NCBI GenBank assembly: GCA_937923795.1
Contig: CALDWI010000052.1
Span: 1 to 39,839 of the forward strand
Source: an uncultured Collinsella sp.
GTDB lineage: Bacteria > Actinomycetota > Coriobacteriia > Coriobacteriales > Coriobacteriaceae
DNA: 39,839 nt
Reading direction: 5' to 3'
The stretch's first letter is position 1. Every line of letters starts with the position of its first letter. Positions 30,086-37,352 of the stretch are shown here, piece by piece. Below the pieces are notes generated by a model. The model was not told the origin of the DNA. It was given only the letters and a program-made list of their open reading frames with translations, and searched no databases. The translations under genes and the position numbers were made by a program.

Positions 30086-32713
30086 CTACTCGGCGTCGGG
30101 GACCTCGTAGGTGGCCGCCGGCGTGTTGTCGCAAACGACGGTAAAACCGCCGTCCTTGTCGACATCGACCGTCACCTGATCGCCCTCGCGCACCGTGCCG
30201 TCGATGATGGCAGCGGCGATGGCGTCCACGACCTCGCGCTGGACCAGGCGCTTGAGCGGACGGGCGCCAAAGACCGGGTCCAGGCCGCCCACGGCGAGCA
30301 TCTGCTTGGCCGCCGGGGTGATGGCAAGCGTCATGCGCTCCTTGGCCAGGCGTGCGCGGACGTCGGCAAGCTGGATGTCGACGATCTTCTCGATCTGCGC
30401 CATGCCGAGCGGATGGAACACCACGATATCGTCGATACGGTTGAGGAACTCGGGGCGGAAGGTCTGAGCCATGGCGGCGTCGACCTGATGGCGCATCTCC
30501 TCCTCGTCCTTACCGGACAGATCGGCGATGGCCTTGGAGCCCACGTTGGACGTCATGATGATAATCGTGTTCTTGAAGGACACCTGGCGACCCTGGCCAT
30601 CGGTCAGACGGCCGTCGTCGAGCACCTGCAGCAGCACGTTGAAGACATCCGGATGGGCCTTCTCCATCTCGTCGAGCAAGATCACGGAGTACGGACGACG
30701 GCGCACGGCCTCGGTGAGCTGACCGCCCTCGTCGTAACCCACGTATCCCGGGGGCGCACCGATCAGACGCTGGACGCTGAACTTCTCCATATACTCGGAC
30801 ATGTCGATACGCACGAGCGCGCGCTCGTCATCGAACAGGCACTCGGCCAGCGCCTTGGCGAGCTCGGTCTTGCCCACGCCGGTGGGGCCCAGGAAGAAGA
30901 AGCTGCCGATGGGCTTGTCCGGATCGGAGAGGCCCGCACGGCTGCGGCGCACAGCTGCGGCGACAGCGGAGACGGCCTCGTCCTGGCCGATGACGCGCTT
31001 ATGTAGCTCGCCCTCCAGGCCCTTGAGCTTGTCGAGCTCGCCCTGCATCATCTTGGAGACGGGTACGCCGGTCCAGGCGCTCACGACCTCGGCGATCTCA
31101 TCGGAAGTCACCTGTTCGTTGAGACCCTCGCCGTCCTGCTGCTTTTGTGCCTCGAGCGCGGCCTCTGAATCCTGAATCTGCTGCTGCAGGCCCGGGATCA
31201 CGGAGTAGCGCAACTCGGACGCACGGCCCAGGTCGCCGTTGCGCGTCGCGCGCTCCTCTTCGCTCTTGGCCTCGTCAAGCTGGCCCTTAAGCTCCTGCAC
31301 GTGGTCGATGGCGTTCTTCTGGTTGAGCCAGCCGGCCTTTTGCACGTTGAGCTTTTCCTGGACCTCGGCAATCTCTTGGCGCAGGGCCTCCAGACGCTCC
31401 TTGGAGGCGTCGTCGGTCTCCTTCATGAGCGCCTGTTCCTCGATCTGCAGCTGGGTGAGCTGACGCGTGGTGGCGTCGATCTCGACCGGCATGCTGTCGA
31501 GCTCCATGCGAAGGCGGCTTGCGGCCTCATCGACCAGGTCGATGGCCTTGTCGGGCAGGAAGCGATCGGCGATATAGCGATCGGAGAGGTCGGCGGCGGC
31601 CACGAGCGCGCTATCGGTGATATGCACGCCGTGGAAGATCTCGTACTTCTCCTTGAGGCCACGCAGGATCGAGATGGTGTCCTCGACGGTAGGCTCGCTC
31701 ACCATAACGGTCTGGAAACGACGGGCGAGCGCCGCATCCTTCTCGATGTACTTGCGGTATTCGTCGAGCGTAGTCGCGCCGATCGCGTGCAGATCACCAC
31801 GGGCAAGCGCCGGCTTCAGGATGTTGCCGGCGTCCATGGAGCCCTCGGTGGCACCCGCGCCCACGATGGTGTGGAGCTCATCGATGAACAGGATGACCTT
31901 GCCCTCGGACTTCTGTACCTCCTTGAGCACGGCCTTCAAGCGGTCCTCGAACTCGCCGCGGTACTTGGCGCCGGCGACCAGCGCGCTCATGTCGAGCTCG
32001 ATGAGGTCACGGTCGCGCAGCGTGCTCGGCACGTCGCCGGCCACGATACGCTGGGCGATGCCCTCGACGATGGCCGTTTTACCGACGCCCGGCTCACCAA
32101 TGAGCACGGGGTTGTTCTTGGTGCGGCGGGACAGGACCTGGATGGTACGGCGAATCTCATCGGTACGGCCGATGACCGGGTCGAGCTTGCCGGCGCGGGC
32201 AAGGTCGCAGATGTTGCGACCGTACTGCTCCAGTGCCTCAAACTGCGTCTTGTCCTCGGCAGACGTCACGCGGTCATCGCCGCGCAGCTCCTCGTAGACT
32301 TGCTCGATGCGCTCCTTGGTGACGCCGGCGTCGCGCAGAACGCGGCCGGCCTCGCCCTTGTCCTCGGCAAGCGCCATCAGCAGATGCTCGGTCACCACAA
32401 AGCTGTCGCCCATCTTGGTGGCCTTCTTCTCGGCCTTTTCGATGACGCGGACGAGCTCGTTGGACAGGCCCATCTGCTGACCCTCGCCCGAAACCTTGGG
32501 CGCGTGGTCGATGGCATCCTGTGTGGAGCGTGCAAGCTGAGCCGGGTCGGCACCGATGCGCTCAATGATCACGGAGATATTGCGCTCGCCGGCACCGAGC
32601 AGGGCAGACAGCAGGTGAATCGGCTCCACCGCGCCGGCCTGCGCGTCAGCAGCCGTGCTCATGGCGGTCTGCAACGCCTCGCGCGACGTCATTGCTAGCT
32701 TATCGATTCTCAT
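30086..32713 (-). CDS. clpB: ATP-dependent disaggregase ClpB
   Basis: ClpB is a hexameric Hsp104-type machine that threads aggregated proteins, together with DnaK-DnaJ-GrpE, whose genes lie 4 kb away. The 875-residue product has two N-terminal Clp repeats (about 1-145), a first AAA domain with Walker A GEPGVGKT (206-213) and FIDELHTIVGAG, the coiled-coil middle domain (about 405-520) that contacts DnaK, a second AAA domain with GPTGVGKT (609-616), the pore loop GYVGYDEGG, and the C-terminal domain. GAGAGGTG precedes the ATG. The leader is AT-rich with a dyad and a GC hairpin; no HAIR or CIRCE site was recognised. Confidence 0.98.
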   Translation of the reverse strand: MRIDKLAMTSREALQTAMSTAADAQAGAVEPIHLLSALLGAGERNISVIIERIGADPAQLARSTQDAIDHAPKVSGEGQQMGLSNELVRVIEKAEKKATKMGDSFVVTEHLLMALAEDKGEAGRVLRDAGVTKERIEQVYEELRGDDRVTSAEDKTQFEALEQYGRNICDLARAGKLDPVIGRTDEIRRTIQVLSRRTKNNPVLIGEPGVGKTAIVEGIAQRIVAGDVPSTLRDRDLIELDMSALVAGAKYRGEFEDRLKAVLKEVQKSEGKVILFIDELHTIVGAGATEGSMDAGNILKPALARGDLHAIGATTLDEYRKYIEKDAALARRFQTVMVSEPTVEDTISILRGLKEKYEIFHGVHITDSALVAAADLSDRYIADRFLPDKAIDLVDEAASRLRMELDSMPVEIDATTRQLTQLQIEEQALMKETDDASKERLEALRQEIAEVQEKLNVQKAGWLNQKNAIDHVQELKGQLDEAKSEEERATRNGDLGRASELRYSVIPGLQQQIQDSEAALEAQKQQDGEGLNEQVTSDEIAEVVSAWTGVPVSKMMQGELDKLKGLEGELHKRVIGQDEAVSAVAAAVRRSRAGLSDPDKPIGSFFFLGPTGVGKTELAKALAECLFDDERALVRIDMSEYMEKFSVQRLIGAPPGYVGYDEGGQLTEAVRRRPYSVILLDEMEKAHPDVFNVLLQVLDDGRLTDGQGRQVSFKNTIIIMTSNVGSKAIADLSGKDEEEMRHQVDAAMAQTFRPEFLNRIDDIVVFHPLGMAQIEKIVDIQLADVRARLAKERMTLAITPAAKQMLAVGGLDPVFGARPLKRLVQREVVDAIAAAIIDGTVREGDQVTVDVDKDGGFTVVCDNTPAATYEVPDAE

Positions 32714-32734
32714 GGAATCACCTCTCTTGGGGCG

Positions 32735-32752
32735 GCCGCCCTACGGGGCGGC
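32735..32752 (-). other. GC hairpin in the clpB leader
   Basis: GCCGCCC and GGGCGGC form a 7-bp stem with a CGTA loop on the minus strand, ending about ten bases before the ribosome binding site. It may stabilise the mRNA or limit ribosome access at low temperature; the sequence alone cannot tell. Confidence 0.4.
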
Positions 32753-32791
32753 TTCACGTTGTTCGAGAAGTATTGTTGCCAGCTTTGCGCG

Positions 32792-32829
32792 ATCTTATAC
32801 ACAAATCTAAGTCTCTATATATAAGATTT
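32792..32829 (-). promoter_or_regulatory. AT-rich dyad in the clpB promoter region
   Basis: ATCTTATA (32792-32799) and TATAAGAT (32820-32827) form an inverted repeat with a 20-base spacer; AAATCT/AGATTT is nested inside it. On the minus strand GTATAAG gives a plausible -10. It is not a match to the HspR-binding HAIR consensus CTTGAGT-N7-ACTCAAG, so control could be through another factor. Confidence 0.45.
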
Positions 32830-32889
32830 TCTGAGTGATTGAGAGATAGGGGTAAAGATGTCGGCCCGCCGCCGCACAGGTGCGCTACC

Positions 32890-32946
32890 GTCTCAATCTG
32901 TAACATCTATCGACCGTTTCTGGCTCCAGATGTTACAAATCGAGAC
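32890..32946 (-). repeat. Palindromic element, family B (GTCTCAATCTGTAACATCT), copy 1
   Basis: Arms 32890-32908 and 32928-32946 match at 17 of 19 positions around 19 bases. Both differences become G.U pairs in minus-strand RNA but A.C mismatches in plus-strand RNA, so the minus-strand transcript is the one that folds fully. No gene is seen in 32714-33180 apart from these elements and the clpB leader. Confidence 0.8.
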
Positions 32947-32966
32947 GAATTGTTCAGCGGCACCCG

Positions 32967-33029
32967 TTTGTCTCAATCTGTAACATCTACTCGGCAAATA
33001 GAGCTCTATCTGTTACAAATCGAGACAAA
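32967..33029 (-). repeat. Palindromic element, family B, copy 2
   Basis: TTTGTCTCAATCTGTAACA (32967-32985) and TGTTACAAATCGAGACAAA (33011-33029) form a stem with the same two wobble positions as copy 1. It starts 80 bases after copy 1 in the same orientation; the loops differ completely. Confidence 0.8.
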
Positions 33030-33036
33030 CCGAGAA

Positions 33037-33069
33037 CCACCACAAAGGGGACAGGCACCTTTGTGGTGG
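33037..33069. repeat. Palindromic element, family C, left copy
   Basis: CCACCACAAAGG and CCTTTGTGGTGG form a perfect 12-bp stem around GGACAGGCA, followed by TTTTCGAC. The whole 33-base element is the exact reverse complement of 33905-33937. Confidence 0.85.
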
Positions 33070-33180
33070 TTTTCGACGCTAACGGTCGACCATCTCGCGC
33101 CATGAGATTAAACTTGAATTGTTCTCTGAACATATCCATTTCTGCCTATCCTCAACAGATCTTTGTCTCGAGGAGCGCAT

Positions 33181-33849
33181 ATGAAGCCGCCTCATTCCAC
33201 CGGTCGCAACGTCATCGCCATTCTCGCCATACCCATCGTGATGCTCTTCCTTATCGTCATCACGCCCTTTTCTTTTGGTATCGCCTCGCCCTTCGATCTT
33301 TGCGGGATGATCGACGCCGGCTCGCGTGCCACCTCGCTCTCCTTTGTCTGCCGTGGCGTGTTCTACGAATATGCAATTCCCACCGGACTTTGGCAGTCCA
33401 AGTTACCGTTGCTCGGTCAGATCGACGGATGCTCCCCCTATTTCTGCCTTGGACCTCAGGCGCTAAACTATCTAATCGACGACCAGCCACTCGACTCCAT
33501 CGGCCTTGCCTACGACTACGCACCAAACACCGATGAGCGCCACATGAACCAAGTCCTCGACAAGATGCTTGGACAGTGCGGGCTCACCGAGGAGGCCGGT
33601 CGAACCATCTATAGCAACCAGAAATTAAAGCGAACAGAACTCCGCCGTGTCGGAAAAATCAAAGGGCGAAACAGGGCCGCCTACTGGGATGCCTGGGCAA
33701 CACGCGACAAGGGCGAATTCGGACACAGCACCTATATGGTCACTGTCTACACCAAAGACGGAATTAAGGACAATGTTGACGATTTCGCGTCATCCAAACT
33801 CGGCATCCCCAAAACAACCAAGCCCGCCAGCCCAGATGAAATCCTGTAG
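33181..33849 (+). CDS. Small membrane-anchored protein, unrecognised
   Basis: The product is 222 residues. One hydrophobic segment (about 13-35, VIAILAIPIVMLFLIVITPFSFG) anchors it; the rest is likely outside, with Cys residues in PFDLCGMID, SFVCRGVF and GCSPYFCLG that may pair. GAGGAG five bases before ATG 33181 makes it preferable to the GTG at 33163. I recognise no family. It is enclosed by the two opposite copies of the family C palindrome, and base use is more AT-rich than in most neighbours, so gene and palindromes may have arrived together. Confidence 0.75.
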   Translation: MKPPHSTGRNVIAILAIPIVMLFLIVITPFSFGIASPFDLCGMIDAGSRATSLSFVCRGVFYEYAIPTGLWQSKLPLLGQIDGCSPYFCLGPQALNYLIDDQPLDSIGLAYDYAPNTDERHMNQVLDKMLGQCGLTEEAGRTIYSNQKLKRTELRRVGKIKGRNRAAYWDAWATRDKGEFGHSTYMVTVYTKDGIKDNVDDFASSKLGIPKTTKPASPDEIL

Positions 33850-33904
33850 AGACGCTCATTAACATACCGCTCAACAATCACAACAACATCGAGCTCGTTC
33901 CCCA

Positions 33905-33937
33905 CCACCACAAAGGTGCCTGTCCCCTTTGTGGTGG
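33905..33937. repeat. Palindromic element, family C, right copy (loop inverted)
   Basis: Same 12-bp stem as the left copy, but the loop reads TGCCTGTCC, the reverse complement of GGACAGGCA. It is followed by the same TTTTCGAC on the same strand (33938-33945), so only the 33-base element is flipped, not its flank. Confidence 0.85.
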
Positions 33938-34033
33938 TTTTCGACAAAAAGAAGCCACCCCGATAACAGAGGCGGCATCAAGCAAGCCTATTTATTAGCG
34001 TCCCTCAAGACCCAACGAGAACGCAGGAATGTA

Positions 34034-34107
34034 GCCCGGGGCTTACCCTTTCCCGAACGCGACCCTCGCGAAGCGCGTGAGCGGGCGGGAAAGGGTAAGC
34101 CCCGGGC
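34034..34107. repeat. Perfect 22-bp inverted repeat between convergent genes
   Basis: Arms 34034-34055 (GCCCGGGGCTTACCCTTTCC...) and 34086-34107 are exact complements around 30 bases that are rich in CGCG. It lies 15 bases after the hydratase stop and follows the plus-strand gene's stop by 184 bases, so it could end transcripts from both sides, though neither strand shows a T-run. Confidence 0.75.
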
Positions 34108-34122
34108 GGACAATTAAGTGCG

Positions 34123-36423
34123 TTACTCGGCAGCGGCCTTGAACTTGTTGTAGTTGATCAGGCAGCCGGCCTTGACGATGGCACGCTCCTCTGCCGTCAT
34201 ATCGGCAATGTAGAGCTCAATCTGCTCGACCGCACCATCGGCGCGAACCACGTAAGCGGCGATGTCCTTCAGGTCGCCGTCGAGCGCGGCGCGGATACCC
34301 GGCACAAAGACGTAGTCGCCCACCTCAAAGCTGGGCTCGGCCTCCATCTGGAAGGGCACCATGCCCCAGTTCATCACGTTGGAGCGATAGCGCTTGGTGG
34401 CGTACTCGTGGACGATGTTGGCCAGGCCGCCAATTACGCGCTGGCAGCTCGCGGCCTGCTCGCGGGCAGAACCGTCACCGGGCTTCTTGGCATAGAGCAT
34501 GGAGCCGTACTCAGTCGCCTTGGCATCGGCCGCGACACCCGCGCCGGTCAGCGCCTCAAACACGCTGGCAAGCTCGGCATCGAGTGCCGCCAGGTCGCCC
34601 GCTGCCTCGCCGGCAACGCGGCGCTTTTCCACCGCGTCGACCTCCTTGGAGCGGCCCACGTAGGCAGGGTCGCGACGGCTGAGCGTAAACTCGGCCAGAC
34701 CCAGCGGGTTGGAGCGGAAGGAGCTCGTCTCGCCCGAGGGAATGAGCTCGTCGGTCGTAGTGACCGGGTCCATGATCTTGGAGCACACCTTGAGCAGGAT
34801 GTCGTCGCCGAGAGGCTCCATCGCGGGCCACGGCTTGATGTTGGGGCCCTCGACCAGCTCGTCGGCCGGCTCAGCCTTGCCAAAGCCCCAGTACACGCGC
34901 TTCTTGTACGGCGCGTCGTCAAAGGTGTACTCGCAGGCCTCGTCCCAAGTCTCCTCGGGCAGGTCGGTCGCCGGCGTCAGGACGCCGCCGTTGGTAGCCG
35001 TCGCCGCAATGGAGCGGGCGTCCATCAGGGCCACGGCGCTCAGCTGACCGTTGCCCGGCTTGGAACCCTCGCGATTGGGGAAGTTGCGCGTGGTGTGGCG
35101 GATCGAAAGGCCGTTGTTGGCAGGCGTGTCGCCGGCGCCGAAGCACGGGCCGCAGAATGCCGTGCGCACAATCGCGCCGGCCTCCATAAGGTCGTAGATG
35201 TAGCCGCGGCGTGTAAGCTCGAGTGCCACGGGCTGGCTCGTGGGATAGACCGACAGCGAGAACTCGCCGCAGCCGGTGTTAGCGCCCTTGAGCACGCGAG
35301 CAGCCTGGACCACGGAGTCGTAGTTGCCGCCCGAGCAGCCGGCGATAACGCCCTGCTGCACGTGCAGCTTGCCGTCGACGATCTTGTCGAGCAGGCTAAA
35401 GTGCGTCTTGCCCTCGCCGATCTTGGCGGCCTCGAGCTCCACCTCATGCAGGATGTCCTCGAGGTTCTCGTTGAGCTCGTCGATCTCAAAGCCGTTAGAA
35501 GGATGGAACGGCAACGCGATCATGGGCTTGATACTCGACAGATCGACTTCGACGCAGCCGTCGTAGTAGGCGACATCGGCGGGCTTGAGCTCGCGGTAGT
35601 CCTCGCCGCGACCGTGCATGGTCAAAAACGCGTGCGTGTCCTCGTCGGTGGCCCAGATGCTCGACAGGCAGGTGGTCTCGGTGGTCATGACGTCGACGCC
35701 GTTGCGGTAGTCGGTCGTCATGCTCGCGATACCGGGGCCCACGAACTCCATAACCTTGTTCTTAACGTAACCCTTGGCAAAGACGGCACGGATGATGGCG
35801 AGCGCCACGTCGTGCGGGCCAACGCCGGGGCGCGGGGCGCCCGTGAGGTAGATGGCAACGACGCCGGGATAGGCGACATCGTAGGTGTCGCACAGCAGCT
35901 GCTTTGCCAGCTCGCCGCCGCCCTCGCCAACGGCCATGGTGCCCAGAGCGCCGTAGCGGGTGTGCGAGTCGGAACCCAGAATCATCTTGCCGCAACCGGC
36001 GAAGTTCTCACGCATAAAGGAGTGGATGACGGCGATGTGCGGCGGAACGAAGATGCCGCCGTACTTCTTGGCCGCAGAAAGGCCAAAGACGTGGTCGTCC
36101 TCGTTGATGGTGCCGCCCACGGCGCACAGCGAGTTGTGGCAGTTGGTGAGCACGTAGGGCAGCGGGAACTGCTCCATGCCCGAGGCGCGCGCCGTCTGGA
36201 TGATGCCGACAAAGGTGATGTCGTGGCTCGCCATGGCGTCGAAGCGAATCTTGAGCGCCTCGGGGTCGCCGGACGTATTGTGTGCCTGGAGGATCGAATA
36301 CGCGATGGTGCCGCGCTTGGCATCCTCGGGCGTCTGCGTAATACCGCGCTCGGCAGCCTCGGCCTCAGGCACAACCTCGCTGCCACCGCGCAGGTAGATG
36401 CCGTCCTCGTACAGCTTAACCAT
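34123..36423 (-). CDS. Aconitase-family hydratase (YbhJ-like)
   Basis: The 766-residue product belongs to the aconitase superfamily, whose members isomerise hydroxy acids with a [4Fe-4S] cluster. It shows LGSDSHTRYGALGTMAVGEGGGELAKQLL, VIAGCSGGNYDS, GANTGCGEFSLSVYP and FCGPCFGAGDTP; the CGPC pair and one of the upstream cysteines are probable cluster ligands. A swivel-domain end (MNWGMVPFQMEAEPSFEVGDYVFVPGI) follows. Length and order fit E. coli YbhJ, whose substrate is unknown, rather than true AcnA. The frame is open to 36525, but GGGAG five bases before ATG 36423 and the MVKLYEDGIYLRGG start favour this one. It stands alone with a dyad about 100 bases upstream. Confidence 0.88.
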   Translation of the reverse strand: MVKLYEDGIYLRGGSEVVPEAEAAERGITQTPEDAKRGTIAYSILQAHNTSGDPEALKIRFDAMASHDITFVGIIQTARASGMEQFPLPYVLTNCHNSLCAVGGTINEDDHVFGLSAAKKYGGIFVPPHIAVIHSFMRENFAGCGKMILGSDSHTRYGALGTMAVGEGGGELAKQLLCDTYDVAYPGVVAIYLTGAPRPGVGPHDVALAIIRAVFAKGYVKNKVMEFVGPGIASMTTDYRNGVDVMTTETTCLSSIWATDEDTHAFLTMHGRGEDYRELKPADVAYYDGCVEVDLSSIKPMIALPFHPSNGFEIDELNENLEDILHEVELEAAKIGEGKTHFSLLDKIVDGKLHVQQGVIAGCSGGNYDSVVQAARVLKGANTGCGEFSLSVYPTSQPVALELTRRGYIYDLMEAGAIVRTAFCGPCFGAGDTPANNGLSIRHTTRNFPNREGSKPGNGQLSAVALMDARSIAATATNGGVLTPATDLPEETWDEACEYTFDDAPYKKRVYWGFGKAEPADELVEGPNIKPWPAMEPLGDDILLKVCSKIMDPVTTTDELIPSGETSSFRSNPLGLAEFTLSRRDPAYVGRSKEVDAVEKRRVAGEAAGDLAALDAELASVFEALTGAGVAADAKATEYGSMLYAKKPGDGSAREQAASCQRVIGGLANIVHEYATKRYRSNVMNWGMVPFQMEAEPSFEVGDYVFVPGIRAALDGDLKDIAAYVVRADGAVEQIELYIADMTAEERAIVKAGCLINYNKFKAAAE

Positions 36424-36523
36424 ACTGTCTCCCACTCTGCCCAAAAGATTTGGGCGCATAGCATACATTCGTTCAATATCGTGCCATAGAACGGTTGCGA
36501 GTGGGTTACGAATCTGCAGGTTC

Positions 36524-36541
36524 ACTTTATCTCAGTAAAGT
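36524..36541 (-). promoter_or_regulatory. Operator-like palindrome upstream of the hydratase gene
   Basis: ACTTTA-TCTCAG-TAAAGT is an 18-base palindrome with perfect 6-bp arms about 100 bases before the hydratase ATG. No regulator for it is evident. Confidence 0.4.
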
Positions 36542-36584
36542 AAAGGACGAGCACCTTGCATCACTCTTCTGACAAGGAGTGTCC

Positions 36585-36680
36585 CAAAGTGCCGGCACAA
36601 AAGGAACGTCCCCAACTGCCAAGTGCCGCAAGAATGTCCCCTTTGACCAGTCATTTAAGAACGTCCCCAATGACTACCGC
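36585..36680. repeat. Degenerate GGGGAC-type repeats
   Basis: Three related strings, GGAACGTCCCC, AGAATGTCCCC and AGAACGTCCCC, occur within 80 bases, with AGTCATT and AATGACT flanking the last as a 7-bp inverted repeat and GTGCCGGCAC just before the first. All read GGGGAC on the minus strand, a core shared with palindrome families A (copy 2) and C. No gene is seen in 36424-36863. Confidence 0.5.
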
Positions 36681-36722
36681 ATCCGGAGCAAGGCAACGCC
36701 GCAGGTAGAGGACGGACAGCGA

Positions 36723-36822
36723 GCGACGTCCAGAGCGAACAAGTTGGCATGAAAAAGGCGAGGCATAGACCTTCTGGTCATGCCTCGCCTTTTGAATGAC
36801 AAATTGTCGCTCTGGACGTCGC
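36723..36822 (-). terminator. Very long hairpin terminating the dnaK-hspR operon
   Basis: A 100-base imperfect hairpin. The inner 14-bp stem (AAAAGGCGAGGCAT, 36753-36766, with 36780-36793) is a standard terminator, followed by TTTTT on the minus strand. A perfect 16-bp outer stem (GCGACGTCCAGAGCGA at 36723-36738 with 36807-36822) encloses it, joined by a partly paired middle part. Confidence 0.85.
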
Positions 36823-36835
36823 GCAGCGTCGAGCC

Positions 36836-36863
36836 GTTACGCCGTTCGGCAGAACGGCGTAAC
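36836..36863 (-). other. Hairpin abutting the hspR stop codon
   Basis: GTTACGCCGTTC and GAACGGCGTAAC form a perfect 12-bp stem with a 4-base loop, starting directly after the hspR stop. Without a T-run it is more likely a 3'-end stabiliser ahead of the terminator than a terminator itself. Confidence 0.6.
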
Positions 36864-37280
36864 CTAGAGATCCCCTCCTGCGCCCAAAAGTTTGCGAATG
36901 ACCTGTTCGGGGTTAACCGAGCCGTCGCGCGGGGCCAGGGCGGTGATCTTCTTCTGCATCTTGTACTCGTGCAGCTCGTCCTCGAGCTGGCGCACGCGGG
37001 CACGGAGCTTTTCGTTCTCGCGCTCGCGCTCCTCAGCACGCTCCTTCATATCGAGAATACGCACCACGCCGGCAAGGTTGATGCCCTCGTCGGTCAGCTG
37101 GTTGATGAGCTCCAAGCGCTCGATATCGGCACGCGAATACAGACGCGTGTTGCCGCCCGAGCGCTGGGGGTTCACCAGGCCCTTGGACTCGTAGACGCGC
37201 AGAGTCTGCGGATGCATACCGGTCAGCTCGGCCGCCACGCTAATCATGTACAGCGGTTTGTTCCTATTGTCCTCGGCCAT
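36864..37280 (-). CDS. hspR: Heat-shock repressor HspR (MerR family)
   Basis: HspR represses the dnaK operon and other chaperone genes in actinobacteria, with DnaK as co-repressor. The 138-residue product has a MerR-type helix-turn-helix with wing (MISVAAELTGMHPQTLRVYESKGLVNPQRSGGNTRLYSRADIERLELINQL, about 12-62) and a coiled coil (about 78-108, RAEERERENEKLRARVRQLEDELHEY). It is last in the operon, 72 bases after dnaJ. The operon promoter, where HAIR sites would be, lies beyond the right edge. Confidence 0.95.
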   Translation of the reverse strand: MAEDNRNKPLYMISVAAELTGMHPQTLRVYESKGLVNPQRSGGNTRLYSRADIERLELINQLTDEGINLAGVVRILDMKERAEERERENEKLRARVRQLEDELHEYKMQKKITALAPRDGSVNPEQVIRKLLGAGGDL

Positions 37281-37352
37281 GCTACCTGACCCCTTTCCGT
37301 CTCGTTATCGTCCATCATAAGCCCGCGGGCGTGGGCGTGCGCCGCGACCGCC

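Noticed and set aside
31301..32698. Open frame of 465 codons opposite clpB
   Set aside because: Antisense shadow of clpB; no ribosome site or family features.
32714..32860. HAIR (HspR) or CIRCE (HrcA) site before clpB
   Set aside because: Neither consensus matches; CTGAGTGATTGAGAG is only superficially similar to half of HAIR.
32890..33069. CRISPR array
   Set aside because: The repeats are paired inverted repeats with irregular spacing and only two copies each, and no cas gene is present.
34408..36489. Open frame of 693 codons on the plus strand opposite the hydratase gene
   Set aside because: It is a shadow of the real minus-strand gene, which has all family motifs. Long antisense frames are usual in GC-rich codon-biased DNA, and this one has no recognisable domain.
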